A DNA stretch of 64,000 bases. Source: Neisseriaceae bacterium ESL0693. Lineage in GTDB: Bacteria; Pseudomonadota; Gammaproteobacteria; Burkholderiales; Neisseriaceae. Within the stretch, counting starts at the first letter, position 1. Each line of letters opens with the position of its first letter. The notes under the pieces were generated by a model that ran no database searches, was not told the DNA's origin, and worked only from the letters and a program-made list of their open reading frames with translations. Where the stretch lies: NCBI GenBank assembly GCA_029433475.1, contig JAQTIE010000008.1, positions 124,001-188,000 on the forward strand. Direction: 5' to 3'. The position numbers were made by a program, and so were the translations under genes. Below are positions 31,132-41,310 of the stretch, one piece after another.

Positions 31132-31805
31132 GTTAAATCCCCATCTACCCACCCTGAAGGAACATTGATAATTCCGTTCTGTAATTTGGCATGATAAAAA
31201 TGAGGGGTTGCATCGTTGGCAAAATCAATATCATGCAGCATCCAACCCAGATCCTGATTAGCCTCTTGCGCGGACAGATTGGAAATCGGCCAGACGCTGT
31301 CTTCATCCAGCCAGTTAAACCAGGCCGGAAATTCACGCATGCCCAAGCATGGCTGATGAAAACACTGTCCTTTCATGGCGCGGCGTTTAAAAATCTCCAG
31401 ATGTTTTTTGATATTGTCATCCGGCCCTAACCTATCAGTCAGACGAACATGAGCCTCAATAATATAACTGACATTTTTTAAAACCATTGAGTATCGTTGC
31501 TGGCGGTCATCTTCAATATGGGTGCATAAATTATCCAGATGATGATTTCTGATGCTTTGTGCTGCATTTCTATAAGAAATTTTACTGCCCAGTTCGTTAC
31601 GCTTAATTGATTCAAAACAGATAGGATTGAGAACATGAATTTTATCCACTACCCAGAAAATGGCCGGTTTCCAGTGTATGGCTTCTAAAATGCCTCTGGC
31701 TGCCGATGGTGTCAGTACATCATAGGATACCCGTTCAGCCTTCATTTCAGGTCTGGTAAAACAGGCATAATCGCCACCAACATGCAGACGCACTATATTA
31801 CTCAT
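31128..31805 (-). CDS. cas5: Type I-C CRISPR Cas5c (Cas5d), crRNA-processing subunit
   Basis: A 225-residue RAMP protein that in type I-C cuts the pre-crRNA, replacing Cas6, and then caps the crRNA 5' handle. SYDVLTPSAARGILEAIHWKP and VLNPICFESIKRNE are the I-C signature. The catalytic pair Lys-His of B. halodurans Cas5d (K116, H117) aligns with K134-H135 in NIKKHLEIF. The catalytic Tyr46 corresponds to H44 here. First gene of the operon; its stop overlaps the cas8c start. No cas3 precedes it, which is unusual. Confidence 0.93.
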   Translation of the reverse strand: MSNIVRLHVGGDYACFTRPEMKAERVSYDVLTPSAARGILEAIHWKPAIFWVVDKIHVLNPICFESIKRNELGSKISYRNAAQSIRNHHLDNLCTHIEDDRQQRYSMVLKNVSYIIEAHVRLTDRLGPDDNIKKHLEIFKRRAMKGQCFHQPCLGMREFPAWFNWLDEDSVWPISNLSAQEANQDLGWMLHDIDFANDATPHFYHAKLQNGIINVPSGWVDGDLT

Positions 31806-31874
31806 TCATTAGTCCTTTCTCACCATTTAAACCATGGAATGTTGCTATTTATTTACTACTTGGTATTTTTAAAA

Positions 31875-31914
31875 CATTAATCACAGCCACCCGCAGGGGT
31901 AGCTGTGATTAATG
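31875..31914. repeat. Long imperfect palindrome between the cas5 promoter region and the repeat-like sequence
   Basis: Arms CATTAATCACAGC (31875-31887) and GCTGTGATTAATG (31902-31914) enclose a C/A mismatch and ACCC / GGGT with loop GCAG: 17 of 18 pairs. On the minus strand TTTTAAAAAT follows, so it could stop or attenuate transcripts entering cas5 from upstream. Its GC-rich core and the GTGATT after it also recall a worn I-C repeat. Confidence 0.65.
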
Positions 31915-31938
31915 AGACCTACTGAATCATAGATATAT

Positions 31939-31969
31939 GTTTCAATCCACAGTACGTAATGCCATAGAC
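31939..31969 (-). CRISPR. Solitary type I-C-like CRISPR repeat (remnant)
   Basis: Read on the minus strand, 31 bases begin with GTC and end with GTGGATTGAAAC (31950-31939). That 12-base end is identical to the conserved 3' end of typical type I-C repeats, which are usually 32 bases. The centre differs from the usual GC-rich stem and is only weakly palindromic. No second exact copy occurs within the window, so it is not an array. The next 32 bases toward cas5 reach the long hairpin, roughly a spacer's length. Confidence 0.4.
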
Positions 31970-32290
31970 ATGATGTACGATACTTAATATTGTTATCGGT
32001 GCCGATGAATGCTCACAGGCAATCAAGTAATTCATAAACCAATTAAAACATAATGTTTTCAATTGACTTATAGCCTCTATATCATATTAATTATTGATTA
32101 ATATAAATATTATATTTGAATGAAATTCAGGATGCATGATTAAGTTCAACTACCCATTTATTAAAACAATATTTAACAAGATTTAATCTTACTGAATATA
32201 TCAACTATATTCAAGTAAAAATTATAATTAACACTCTAATTTTTCTAATTTATATATCTATGGAAATATTAACAATTCATAAGACAATAT

Positions 32291-32315
32291 ATTTTGCTGA
32301 TTTGATCAGCAAAAT
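32291..32315. repeat. 10-bp hairpin in the AT-rich desert
   Basis: ATTTTGCTGA / TCAGCAAAAT with a 5-base loop. A-rich sequence follows on the plus strand. On the minus strand there is no U-run after the stem. Function unknown. Confidence 0.5.
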
Positions 32316-33085
32316 AAAAAGATAAAATTTCTTTATCATACGAAATAAATCATTGGATGACTCTCAATGCGATAATGTGCAATAAAAAATATATATCTTT
32401 GTTTTATTAATTATTTAAATTTAAAGGGTGTGATTTAAATTGAAATTTACCCAAATAAGATGATTATGTCAGAAACTGTTTTCAGGTAAATTAAAAAATG
32501 GAATGTCTTTTTCATTGAAAATTTATACATTCAATACATTTATTCAAATGGTATATAAAATATAAAAAATTGTCTTATTTTTGATCATAACCATCAAATA
32601 ACATAAATGTAATAAAAATAATGTAAAATTAATAAAATGAAATCATTTATTGTTATGATTTTAGAATATTTAATGTTATCTATGGTTTAATCAAAACCAC
32701 AAAATTCTGTCATAGGTTTAACAGAATAATAAAATTATTATTTTACAATAAATTATAGGACTATTAACCAGACTCTTCATCATCGCTGGTATAAAACAAC
32801 TTAAATCTTATCTCTATCTAAATATTCAAATTATTGATATTTATGAAATTTATAGTAATGATATTTATTTTCACCAAAAAAATCTTCAATTCAAATCATT
32901 AAACATGATTATGTTATTCAATTTATTATTCAATATTTTAAAAAACTGACTTTACCTTTATTTCAAAAGCATAATCGTATCAGTCAGCAACTGCAACCAC
33001 TATTGTTAACAAGGTCACCAGATCTGACGTCTTTAAATCAATATAATCCAAAGAAGAGCGATCTGGTAACAACATCATTGCGGTT

Positions 33086-33565
33086 TTAGCGTTGCCAGAC
33101 ACCAGACTGACCACCCTCTTTGCGTAAAAGCTCAATCGTTTCGATAACCATCGCCCGATCTACCGCCTTGAGCATATCGTAAATGGTCAGTAGTCCAACG
33201 CTGACCGCAGTCAGCGCCTCCATTTCAACGCCGGTCTGACCAACAGTTTCAGCCTGTGCCGTGAGCGTAATGCGTCGCTCAGCATCATCGGTGGCAAATT
33301 CAACGGACACATGGGTGAGCGCCACCAGATGGCACAGCGGAATCAATTGACTGGTCTGTTTTGATGCCTGAATGGCAGCAATACGCGCCACGGCCAGCAC
33401 ATCGCCTTTTTTACCAGAGCCAGACAATACTTTGTCATAGGCAAGCTGATTGACACAGATACTGCCTCTAGCCACGGCGATTCTTTTGGTATGGGCTTTG
33501 GCGCCGACATCCACCATGTGTGCCTGACCACGGGCATCAAAATGGGTTAATTCTGATTGTTTCAT
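33086..33565 (-). CDS. moaC: Cyclic pyranopterin monophosphate synthase
   Basis: A 159-residue enzyme of molybdenum-cofactor synthesis, acting after Moa[37 protein letters not shown] and [32 protein letters not shown] are the family blocks. The usual CHPL sequence reads CHLV here, an odd substitution beside the active-site His. It is divergent from mog, 72 bases apart. moaA is not in the window. Confidence 0.95.
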   Translation of the reverse strand: MKQSELTHFDARGQAHMVDVGAKAHTKRIAVARGSICVNQLAYDKVLSGSGKKGDVLAVARIAAIQASKQTSQLIPLCHLVALTHVSVEFATDDAERRITLTAQAETVGQTGVEMEALTAVSVGLLTIYDMLKAVDRAMVIETIELLRKEGGQSGVWQR

Positions 33566-33637
33566 TGTATTTCACTGACAGCATAAAACAGCTATATTAC
33601 AATATCCGTCTTTATTTTGCTAAAAACAGGACAATAA

Positions 33638-34213
33638 ATGACTGCCTTAGCGCCATTGAAAGTAGGTCTGGTATCCATCAGTGATCGGGCATCGAAGGGC
33701 ATTTATCAGGATCTGGGCTTACCGGGATTAAAAGACTGGTTAAGCCGGGCGGTATTAAATCCGCTAGACTATTATGAACATCTGATTGCCGATGAACAGC
33801 CCTTAATCGAAAGCACATTAAAGCAACTGGCAGATGTTGATCAGTGCCCGCTGATACTGACCACCGGCGGCACTGGCCCCTACTTACGCGATGTGACCCC
33901 CGAAGCCACGCTGGCGGTGGCTGACCGGGTGATCCCCGGGTTTGGTGAATTAATGCGCCAGATCAGCCTGCACTTTACCCCTACGGCCATTTTATCGCGT
34001 CAGGTAGGTGTTTTGCGTGGCCACAGCCTGATTCTGAATCTGCCCGGCAAACCCTCGTCTATTGCAGAAACACTGGGCGGCGTTAAGGATGAAGAGGGTC
34101 ATACTGTGATTGCGGGTATTTTTGCCTCAGTACCGATTGCGGTTGATGCCGTGGGCGGCCCCTTAATACAGACTGATCAGACGTTTTCCCCTTCCGTGGC
34201 GCCTAAAAAATAA
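33638..34213 (+). CDS. mog: Molybdopterin adenylyltransferase
   Basis: A 191-residue MoaB/Mog-family protein that adenylylates molybdopterin before molybdate insertion. VGLVSISDRASKGIYQDLG at the N-terminus, TTGGTGPYLRDVTPEATLAVADRVIPGF in the middle and NLPGKPSSIAETL toward the end identify Mog rather than MoaB. Length matches E. coli Mog (195). AAACAGGAC precedes the ATG. Confidence 0.94.
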   Translation: MTALAPLKVGLVSISDRASKGIYQDLGLPGLKDWLSRAVLNPLDYYEHLIADEQPLIESTLKQLADVDQCPLILTTGGTGPYLRDVTPEATLAVADRVIPGFGELMRQISLHFTPTAILSRQVGVLRGHSLILNLPGKPSSIAETLGGVKDEEGHTVIAGIFASVPIAVDAVGGPLIQTDQTFSPSVAPKK

Positions 34214-34276
34214 CACCATCATTCTGGCTATTTCAAACCCATTGATTTAAACCGTATCGGAGGAGATATCTGTATC

Positions 34277-35017
34277 ATGGATTCAGCATTACCACGCGCT
34301 AAGTCTGGCACTTATCAGGCATTTAAGAATGGTTTTATTGCCTGTATGCCCACTATTCTGGGCTATTGGTGTATTGGCTTTGCCTGTGGCGCTATCGGCA
34401 TCATCAGTGGTTTTAGCTTAACAGCTGAAATGGCACTCACGGTTTTATTATATGCCGGCGGAGCACATTTTCTGTTTTATTCGCTTTGGCTGGCTGGTGC
34501 GGAAACCTTGGCCATTGTCAGCGGCGTTTTTCTGATTAATATCCGCTATGTATTGATGAGTTCTTATCTGGCCGGATTCTGTCAGGGTTCACCGTTATGG
34601 CAGCGGTTTATTCATGGTTCATTGCTGACTGATGAAACTTTTGGTGTGGCGGTACAACACGCCAGGACCGAGGGTAAACTGGAATTCTGGTGGTTGTTCG
34701 GGCTGAATCTATCGGCTTATCTTAACTGGATTATCGCCAATCTTATGGGTTGTCTGTTTGCGAAACTGATTCCGGTGACGTTGTCACAAGGATTGATGTT
34801 CAGCCTGACAGCGATGTTTATCGGCCTATTGACACTGAATTATTTCAGTAGCCAGTATAAAAAATATGAAATCATGGCCATCATTCTGGCTGCCCTTTTG
34901 TTCTGGCTTGCCCTGACCTTATTCAGTGCCAATATTTCATTACTGCTGGCGACCATCATTGCCACCAGCATCACCACTTATTTCTTTATGCTGCGGGCAC
35001 GGGAGAATCGTTTATGA
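34277..35017 (+). CDS. azlC: AzlC family branched-chain amino-acid exporter subunit
   Basis: A 246-residue inner-membrane protein with about seven hydrophobic segments. GFIACMPTILGYWCIGFACG at residues 15-34 and NIRYVLMSSYLA in the middle are typical of AzlC/YgaZ. With AzlD it exports branched-chain or aromatic amino acids and resists their analogues. The stop overlaps the azlD start (ATGA). Confidence 0.9.
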   Translation: MDSALPRAKSGTYQAFKNGFIACMPTILGYWCIGFACGAIGIISGFSLTAEMALTVLLYAGGAHFLFYSLWLAGAETLAIVSGVFLINIRYVLMSSYLAGFCQGSPLWQRFIHGSLLTDETFGVAVQHARTEGKLEFWWLFGLNLSAYLNWIIANLMGCLFAKLIPVTLSQGLMFSLTAMFIGLLTLNYFSSQYKKYEIMAIILAALLFWLALTLFSANISLLLATIIATSITTYFFMLRARENRL

Positions 35018-35334
35018 TGGAACAGCGTCATTTATTACTTGTGATTCTTTTGTGTAGTGGCATCAGCTTCATACTCAGGGCAGCGCCGCTCATGCTGCTG
35101 GCCAACCGGCGTTTTCCGCCTTTGGTGAAAAACTGGTTGAGCTTTATTCCGTCAACCATTATTACTGCATTGATCATGAGCGAAATAGCCAGTCATCTGC
35201 ATCAAAAGACAGAAATCTGGTGTATGCTGATCGCTACGCTGGTTTCCTTTATGGCCTGTTATTTCAGTCGCAGCCTGTTTCTTACGGTGGTGGTGGGTAT
35301 GGCTGTTTACCTATGTAGCGGCTATCTGTTGTAA
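35014..35334 (+). CDS. azlD: AzlD family branched-chain amino-acid exporter subunit
   Basis: A 106-residue protein with four membrane segments, the small partner of AzlC. ILLCSGISFILRAAPLMLL is typical of the family. Two ATG codons lie close together (35014 and 35017); the first overlaps the azlC stop and is used. Confidence 0.88.
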   Translation: MMEQRHLLLVILLCSGISFILRAAPLMLLANRRFPPLVKNWLSFIPSTIITALIMSEIASHLHQKTEIWCMLIATLVSFMACYFSRSLFLTVVVGMAVYLCSGYLL

Positions 35335-35360
35335 TGCATTTTAAAATGAAAATTCAATCA

Positions 35361-35390
35361 TAAAAAACGGCCAGACAAAATCTGGCCGTT
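35361..35390 (-). terminator. Intrinsic terminator of pntA-pntB
   Basis: Perfect 10-bp stem AACGGCCAGA / TCTGGCCGTT (35366-35390) with a 5-base loop; a U-run follows on the minus strand. It may also stop azlCD on the other strand, although U-richness there is weaker. Confidence 0.85.
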
Positions 35391-35407
35391 TGTGTTCATA
35401 GCGTGTG

Positions 35408-36787
35408 TCAGAGATCTTTATCCACCGCCTCCAGGGTATTTTTGGCATCACCAAAACACATACGCACATTATCCATAAAAAATAACGGATTATCCACTCC
35501 GGCATAACCCGCCTGCATGGAACGCTTGAACACAATTACTTCTTTTGCTTCCCACACATGCAATACCGGCATACCGGCAATCGGGCTGGCCGGATCATTG
35601 GCAGCTGAAGGATTGACCGTATCATTGGCACCAATCACCAGCACCACATCGGTGTGTTTGAAATCATCATTGATTTCGTCCATTTCCAGCACAATATCGT
35701 AAGGTACTCTGGCTTCTGCCAGCAATACATTCATGTGACCGGGCAGACGTCCGGCCACCGGATGAATGGCGAAACGTACTTTAACCCCCTGCGCGCGCAG
35801 TTTGGCGGCAATATCGGCAACGGCATTCTGGGCATGAGCCACAGCCATACCATAGCCAGGAGTAATAATCACTGATTCGGCCTGTTTTAAAGTTTCTGCC
35901 ACTTGTGCCGGGGTGATTTCTGCTACCTGACCTTGTGGCTGGGTATGGGTTGATGATGGTTTGACACCACCGCCAAAACCACCACTGATCACAGACAGAA
36001 ACTGACGATTCATGGCACGGCACATGATGTAAGACAGAATCGCGCCAGATGAACCGACCAAAGCGCCGGTGACAATCAGTAAATCATTACCCAGCATAAA
36101 ACCGGCAGCCGCAGCCGCCCAGCCAGAATAAGAATTCAGCATAGAAATCACTACCGGCATATCAGCGCCACCAATAGAAGCCACCAAATGGTAACCAAAC
36201 GCCAGCGCAATCAGTGTCATCAATAATAAAGCAAATATGGAACCACCAGCACCCACAAACCACAGTAACAGTAAAAATGACACCACCAACGCGGTGATAT
36301 TCAACAGGTGCTTATTCGGTAGTTGCAATGGCTTGCCCGACATTTTGCCATTGAGCTTTGCCCACGCCACCAGTGAGCCGGTAAAGGTGACTGCGCCAAT
36401 AAATATGCCGATAAACACTTCCACCAGATGAATACTCTGCATATCAGCATCAATATCCATGGGATAGATATAGCTGTTAAAACCCACCAGCACAGCCGCC
36501 AGGCCAACAAAACTGTGCAACATGGCAATCAATTCAGGCATCTGGGTCATTTCCACTTTTTTAGCACGCTGAATACCAATAATCGCACCAATCAGCATGG
36601 CAATAATCACCCAGCCCAATCCGTGAGCATCCTGACTGAATACCGTGGCGACCAGTGCAATGGCCATGCCTGCCATACCGGTATAACAGCCTTTCTTAGC
36701 CGTTTGCTGTTGGGACAAACCCGCCAGACTCAGAATAAATAAAATGGCGGCCACGATATACGCAGTAGTTACTAATCCTTGTGACAT
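35408..36787 (-). CDS. pntB: NAD(P) transhydrogenase subunit beta
   Basis: A 459-residue inner-membrane subunit. The N-terminal 260 residues hold eight or nine membrane helices for proton transfer. The C-terminal domain III binds NADP(H): [14 protein letters not shown] and [16 protein letters not shown] are diagnostic. With PntA it uses the proton gradient to make NADPH from NADH. It follows pntA by 14 bases. Length matches E. coli PntB (462). Confidence 0.97.
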   Translation of the reverse strand: MSQGLVTTAYIVAAILFILSLAGLSQQQTAKKGCYTGMAGMAIALVATVFSQDAHGLGWVIIAMLIGAIIGIQRAKKVEMTQMPELIAMLHSFVGLAAVLVGFNSYIYPMDIDADMQSIHLVEVFIGIFIGAVTFTGSLVAWAKLNGKMSGKPLQLPNKHLLNITALVVSFLLLLWFVGAGGSIFALLLMTLIALAFGYHLVASIGGADMPVVISMLNSYSGWAAAAAGFMLGNDLLIVTGALVGSSGAILSYIMCRAMNRQFLSVISGGFGGGVKPSSTHTQPQGQVAEITPAQVAETLKQAESVIITPGYGMAVAHAQNAVADIAAKLRAQGVKVRFAIHPVAGRLPGHMNVLLAEARVPYDIVLEMDEINDDFKHTDVVLVIGANDTVNPSAANDPASPIAGMPVLHVWEAKEVIVFKRSMQAGYAGVDNPLFFMDNVRMCFGDAKNTLEAVDKDL

Positions 36788-36801
36788 ATCGCTTCTCCTG
36801 A

Positions 36802-38358
36802 TTATTTATGAAATAAATTGAGCATACGGCGTGTCACATAAAAACCGCCGAAAATATTCACACTGGCAATGGCGATGGCAATAAACGCCAATAAAGACAC
36901 AAACCCATGTCCCTGTCCGATTTGCAGTAACGCCCCCACCACAATAATACCGGAAATGGCATTGGTGACCGCCATCAATGGCGTATGCAATGAAGCAGTC
37001 ACACGCCACACTACGTAATAGCCCACCACACAGGCCAGCACAAACACCATAAAATGTCTGAGAAACGCTACTGGCGCCACCGCACCCGCCCACAGCACCA
37101 AAAGCGCTGCGATCACCAGCGGCAGGATTTTTTTATACGGTGCTGATGACTGACTGATTTGGGTTGCCATCGTATCTGCCGGCTGTGGTGATGACACCGC
37201 GGCGGGCGGTTTGGCAGCTGGTCTGGCTGATACCTGAACCGGCGGTGGCGGATAGAGACATTCGCCGTTATGCGTCAGGGTCATGTTTCTGATGACCACA
37301 TCGTCCAGATTCAGATCAACCTGACCGTCTTTCTGTGGAGTGAGTAATTTGGCCAGATTAACCAGATTGGTGCCATAAAGCTGGGAAGCCTGTGCTGCCA
37401 GACGATTGGCCATATCAGTATAACCAATCACCTTGACACCGTTGGGCGTCACAAAAACCTTTCCTTTTTTGGTATAGGCACAATTACCTCCGGTAGCCGC
37501 TGCCAGATCCACAATCACCGAACCGGCTTTCATGCTGTCTACCATGGCTTTAGTGATCAATTTGGGCGCCGGCTGGCCGGGAATGGCCGCCGTGGTGATA
37601 ATGATGTCTACCTTTCTGGCCTGATCGGCAAATAACTGCATTTCGGCTTTAAGGTAGTCTTCGCTCATGGTCTTGGCATAGCCATCGCCGCCGTCGCTGT
37701 TTTCCTGCGGTATATCCAGCGTCAGAAACTGTCCGCCCATGGATTCAATCTGATCGGCCACTTCAGGTCGTGTGTCAAACGCACTGACCACGGCACCCAA
37801 TTGGCGACAGGTACCAATGGCCGCAAGACCTGCTACACCGGCACCGATCACCAATACTTCAGCCGGCGGTACTTTACCGGCAGCGGTAATCTGTCCGGTA
37901 AAGAAACGGCCAAAATGTTCTGCCGCTTCAATTACCGCCCGGTAACCGCTGATATTGGCCATTGAAGATAAAGCATCCATGGATTGTGCGCGTGAAATAC
38001 GCGGTACCATATCCATTGCCAGCACGGTTATTTTTTTCTGCTGTAGCATTTCGAGCTGTTTGGGATGCTGTGCCGGCTGCATGAAACTGATCAGAATGGT
38101 TTCTGGCTGCATGCGCTCTATTTCAGCGTCATTGGGCGGATTGACTTTAAAAATCAGCCCAGAAGCCCAGACAGCATCACCCTCGGCCACGGTTGCCCCG
38201 GCTGTCTGATATTCTTCATCCGGAAAACTGGCCGCCACTCCGGCGCCTGCCTCCAGTATCACCTCGTAGCCAAGTTTAATCAGCTCACTTACTGTTTTGG
38301 GCGTTGCTGCAACACGGGTTTCACCGGTTGCCGTTTCGCGTGGTATACCTATTCTCAT
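36802..38358 (-). CDS. pntA: NAD(P) transhydrogenase subunit alpha
   Basis: A 518-residue subunit: soluble NAD(H)-binding domain I (about residues 1-380, with [16 protein letters not shown] and [20 protein letters not shown]) followed by an Ala/Pro linker and four membrane helices. The single-chain alpha form is as in E. coli (510). The start is moved from 38376 to the ATG at 38358 because MRIGIPRE is the family N-terminus and GAAAGG lies 7 bases upstream. Confidence 0.97.
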   Translation of the reverse strand: MRIGIPRETATGETRVAATPKTVSELIKLGYEVILEAGAGVAASFPDEEYQTAGATVAEGDAVWASGLIFKVNPPNDAEIERMQPETILISFMQPAQHPKQLEMLQQKKITVLAMDMVPRISRAQSMDALSSMANISGYRAVIEAAEHFGRFFTGQITAAGKVPPAEVLVIGAGVAGLAAIGTCRQLGAVVSAFDTRPEVADQIESMGGQFLTLDIPQENSDGGDGYAKTMSEDYLKAEMQLFADQARKVDIIITTAAIPGQPAPKLITKAMVDSMKAGSVIVDLAAATGGNCAYTKKGKVFVTPNGVKVIGYTDMANRLAAQASQLYGTNLVNLAKLLTPQKDGQVDLNLDDVVIRNMTLTHNGECLYPPPPVQVSARPAAKPPAAVSSPQPADTMATQISQSSAPYKKILPLVIAALLVLWAGAVAPVAFLRHFMVFVLACVVGYYVVWRVTASLHTPLMAVTNAISGIIVVGALLQIGQGHGFVSLLAFIAIAIASVNIFGGFYVTRRMLNLFHK

Positions 38359-38573
38359 CGTGATACCTTTCTTCAAAAAGCCATCAAAAATTCAGAAAAA
38401 ACGATTCGATCACTTTGATTAATTTAATCAATTTATGCCGACAATACAATCGTTAATTACCAGCTTGTGCATTAGAAGCTACATCCGGCAAAGGAAGGAA
38501 CACAAAATACCTACTTTAATCACTATCATCTGCGCTCAATCAAAGTGTGCTTTCATCCAAGGCTGACGATGAT

Positions 38574-38966
38574 CTAGGCAGCGTCACTTTTCTGAATCAG
38601 CTCAATTTTGTATCCATCCGGGTCTTCGACAAAAGCGATCACGGTTGTGCCATGTTTCATCGGACCTGCTTCCCGCACCACCTTGCCCCCTTTGGCTCGT
38701 ACGGCATCACAGGCCTGATAAGCATCATCCACCTCAATGGCAATATGACCAAAGCCATTGCCCAGATCATAATGATCTGTATCCCAATTGTAGGTCAGTT
38801 CCAATACCGTGGTATTGGCCTCTGCCCCATAACCCACAAACGCCAGGGTAAATTTACCTGCCGGAAAATCTTCCTGACGCAATAGCTGCATACCCAGTAC
38901 ATCCTGATAAAAAGCCAGTGATTTTTCCAGATTACCCACACGCAACATAGTATGTAACATTCGCAT
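38574..38966 (-). CDS. gloA: Lactoylglutathione lyase (glyoxalase I)
   Basis: A 130-residue metalloenzyme that detoxifies methylglyoxal with glutathione. The metal ligands of E. coli GloA are all present at H5, E56, H74 and E122. The frame is open to 39008, but AGGAG stands directly upstream of the ATG at 38966 and [10 protein letters not shown] is the family start. It lies 51 bases downstream of queA on the same strand. Confidence 0.95.
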   Translation of the reverse strand: MRMLHTMLRVGNLEKSLAFYQDVLGMQLLRQEDFPAGKFTLAFVGYGAEANTTVLELTYNWDTDHYDLGNGFGHIAIEVDDAYQACDAVRAKGGKVVREAGPMKHGTTVIAFVEDPDGYKIELIQKSDAA

Positions 38967-39017
38967 ATCAAACTCCTTTTTTTGTTTAAATATCCAATAA
39001 CCAGCCATCGGCCATGA

Positions 39018-40040
39018 TTATTTTCTGCCCAGCAGCATGGCATCACCATAACTGAAAAAGCGATAGCGTTCACTGATGGCATGCTGATACAGTTTTCGCA
39101 CTTCATCATAGCCACGAAAGGCGCTCACCAGCATCAATAAAGTTGACTTGGGTAAATGAAAATTGGTCACTAACCGATCGATAACCTGAAATTCAAAACC
39201 AGGGGTAATAAAAATATCTGTATCACGCTGTCCCGCCTCTAAATGGCCGCCACGCGCTGCTGATTCCAGCGCTCTCATGGAAGTAGTGCCAATCGCCCAG
39301 ACATGATTGCCACGCGCTTTAGCTGCTTGTATGGTGTTAACCACCGCTTCGCTGACTTCATACCATTCACTGTGCATATGGTGCTGACTAATGTCTTCTA
39401 CCCGTACCGGCTGAAATGTACCCGCGCCGACATGTAAGGTAATTTCAGCCAGATGCACGCCTTGCGCTTTTAATTGCTGCAAAATCGTTTCCGTAAAATG
39501 CAACCCGGCGGTAGGTGCCGCCACTGCGCCCTCACGTTTGGCATAAATGGTCTGATAGCGCTCATCATCATCCTCAGCCGCAGCACGGGTGATATAGGGT
39601 GGTAACGGCAGATGGCCATGTTGCGCCAGTAATGCCCACACCGTTTGTTCACCGTGAAAATAAAGCTCAAACAATTCTCCCTGACGCGCCTGCATGGTGG
39701 CTCGTATACCGCCTTCAAACATTAATTCTGTACCGGCTTTGGGTGACTTGGAGGCACGTATGTGCGCTAATGCCGTGTGTTCATTGACCACTCTTTCAAC
39801 CAAGGCCTCAATCTGACCTCCGCTGGCTTTTTGTCCGAATAAGCGCGCATTCATCACCCGGGTATTATTAAATACCAATACATCACCCGGCCTTACATAA
39901 CTGGCCAGCTGGCTGAAATGACTGTCTTCAATGGGTGCATCCGGCAACGATACCAGTAAACGGCTGCTGCCGCGCACTTCAGGCGGATGCTGGGCAATCA
40001 GTTCAGCGGGTAAATCAAAATCAAAATCATTAATATGCAT
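39018..40040 (-). CDS. queA: S-adenosylmethionine:tRNA ribosyltransferase-isomerase
   Basis: A 340-residue enzyme of queuosine tRNA modification. [14 protein letters not shown] opens the protein; [22 protein letters not shown] and TSMRALES are conserved further on, and [15 protein letters not shown] closes the catalytic region. The frame extends to 40067, but MHINDFDFD matches the family start. Length as in E. coli QueA (356). Confidence 0.96.
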   Translation of the reverse strand: MHINDFDFDLPAELIAQHPPEVRGSSRLLVSLPDAPIEDSHFSQLASYVRPGDVLVFNNTRVMNARLFGQKASGGQIEALVERVVNEHTALAHIRASKSPKAGTELMFEGGIRATMQARQGELFELYFHGEQTVWALLAQHGHLPLPPYITRAAAEDDDERYQTIYAKREGAVAAPTAGLHFTETILQQLKAQGVHLAEITLHVGAGTFQPVRVEDISQHHMHSEWYEVSEAVVNTIQAAKARGNHVWAIGTTSMRALESAARGGHLEAGQRDTDIFITPGFEFQVIDRLVTNFHLPKSTLLMLVSAFRGYDEVRKLYQHAISERYRFFSYGDAMLLGRK

Positions 40041-40303
40041 GGTATTTCTTAAAGTAAGGCAAAACAAGTATTATAGACCGTGGTTACGTAGCCATAAACC
40101 AATCGGTTTATTTGATTCAAACCCTATGACTGACTTATGTAACCTGTTTCTTTTATAGAGCATCAATACTAAGTGGAGTATACTGGTCAATGCGGCCATC
40201 AAATGATGTATTTTACTGAGTACGATTAAATAAAATTCAAAATAACTGGACATCTGTCTTTATTTTCGCCAAAATGGCGCTAATTCACCTTAATTACACA
40301 TTT

Positions 40304-40759
40304 ATGAGTGCTTCCATTCTGGTTTTAAACGGCCCTAATCTTAATCTTCTGGGTCGGCGTGAACCCCATATCTATGGTCATACGACCCTGAATGATATTA
40401 ACCAGCGCCTGACTTCACTGGCCAGGCAAGCAGGCCTGACACTGGAAAATCTGCAAAGCAACGCTGAATCTGTTTTAATTGATCGTATTCAGGCAACACT
40501 GGACGACGATACCGGTTTCATCATCATCAATCCCGGTGCCCTGACCCACAGCAGTATTGCCCTCAGAGATGCTCTGGCCGCCGCTGCCAAACCCTTTATT
40601 GAAATACATATTTCCAACGTGCATGCGCGTGAGCCCTTTCGCCGGCACTCTTATTTATCTGATCTTGCCCAAGGAGTGATTTGCGGTCTGGGCATTTATG
40701 GCTATGAAGCAGCATTACATTATGCCATCCAGACCATAACACAACAAAATACCCGTTAA
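40304..40759 (+). CDS. aroQ: 3-dehydroquinate dehydratase, type II
   Basis: A 151-residue dodecameric enzyme of the shikimate pathway. [30 protein letters not shown] and [12 protein letters not shown] carry the catalytic Arg, Tyr and His. An upstream in-frame ATG at 40274 would add ten residues that are not part of the family; neither start has a strong ribosome site. First of the conserved aroQ-accB-accC-prmA group. Confidence 0.95.
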   Translation: MSASILVLNGPNLNLLGRREPHIYGHTTLNDINQRLTSLARQAGLTLENLQSNAESVLIDRIQATLDDDTGFIIINPGALTHSSIALRDALAAAAKPFIEIHISNVHAREPFRRHSYLSDLAQGVICGLGIYGYEAALHYAIQTITQQNTR

Positions 40760-40845
40760 ATTTCTCTCGGTTTGACCATCATAAACCAGGAAAAGCCGAA
40801 ACACATCAAGCATTAAATGAGAATAACAAATAGGAACCTAATACT

Positions 40846-41310
40846 ATGGACTTACGTAAATTAAAAAAACTGATTGATTTGGTAGAAGAATCCGGTATTG
40901 CTGAAATTGAAGTCACCGAAGGCGAAGAGAAAGTGCGTATTACCCGCACAACCGCTCTGGCCACACAAGTCATGCCGCAAGCCATGTATGCGCCAGCACC
41001 CATGCCTGCCGCAGCTGCGCCGGTCATGGCTGCCGCTGTAGCCGATGAAGTCATTGCAACTGCCGGCCCCGATCTGAGTAAAGCGGTATTGTCCCCCATG
41101 GTGGGTACATTCTATCGCGCCGCCAGCCCAACCACACCGGCTTTTGTTGAAGTCGGTCAGACCGTGAGTGCTGGTGATACCCTATGTATCATTGAAGCCA
41201 TGAAACTGATGAATGAAATTGAGGCAGACCGCAATGGCGTGGTCAAACAAATCCTGATAAACAATGGCGAGCCTGTGGAGTATGGCGAACCCTTATTTAT
41301 CATTGAATAA
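40846..41310 (+). CDS. accB: Biotin carboxyl carrier protein of acetyl-CoA carboxylase
   Basis: A 154-residue carrier. The first 35 residues form the oligomerisation helix region, an Ala/Pro-rich linker follows (about 45-68), and the biotinyl domain ends the chain. The attachment lysine is K120 in [11 protein letters not shown]; the usual EAMKMMNEIEA has Met where Leu is here, a common variant. accC follows after 83 bases. Confidence 0.97.
   Translation: MDLRKLKKLIDLVEESGIAEIEVTEGEEKVRITRTTALATQVMPQAMYAPAPMPAAAAPVMAAAVADEVIATAGPDLSKAVLSPMVGTFYRAASPTTPAFVEVGQTVSAGDTLCIIEAMKLMNEIEADRNGVVKQILINNGEPVEYGEPLFIIE

Larger units (their letters stand above)
31806..33085. other. 1.28-kb AT-rich gene desert upstream of cas5
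   Basis: No reading frame of 60 codons or more that looks real on either strand. Base composition is far richer in AT than the flanks. Near cas5 it holds a long hairpin (31875-31914) and one CRISPR-repeat-like sequence (31939-31969); further out is a 10-bp hairpin (32291-32315). This is the position where cas3 and a leader or array would be expected, so it may be what remains after their loss. Confidence 0.6.

Noticed and set aside
31806-33085. A full CRISPR array in the AT-rich desert
   Set aside because: Only one repeat-like copy was found. Other ATTGAAA-like strings here lack the conserved GTGG before them and have no periodic spacing.
36806-37093. Alternative minus-strand frame overlapping pntA's membrane region
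   Set aside because: It lies inside the intact pntA gene in another frame, and its composition is that of a shadow frame.
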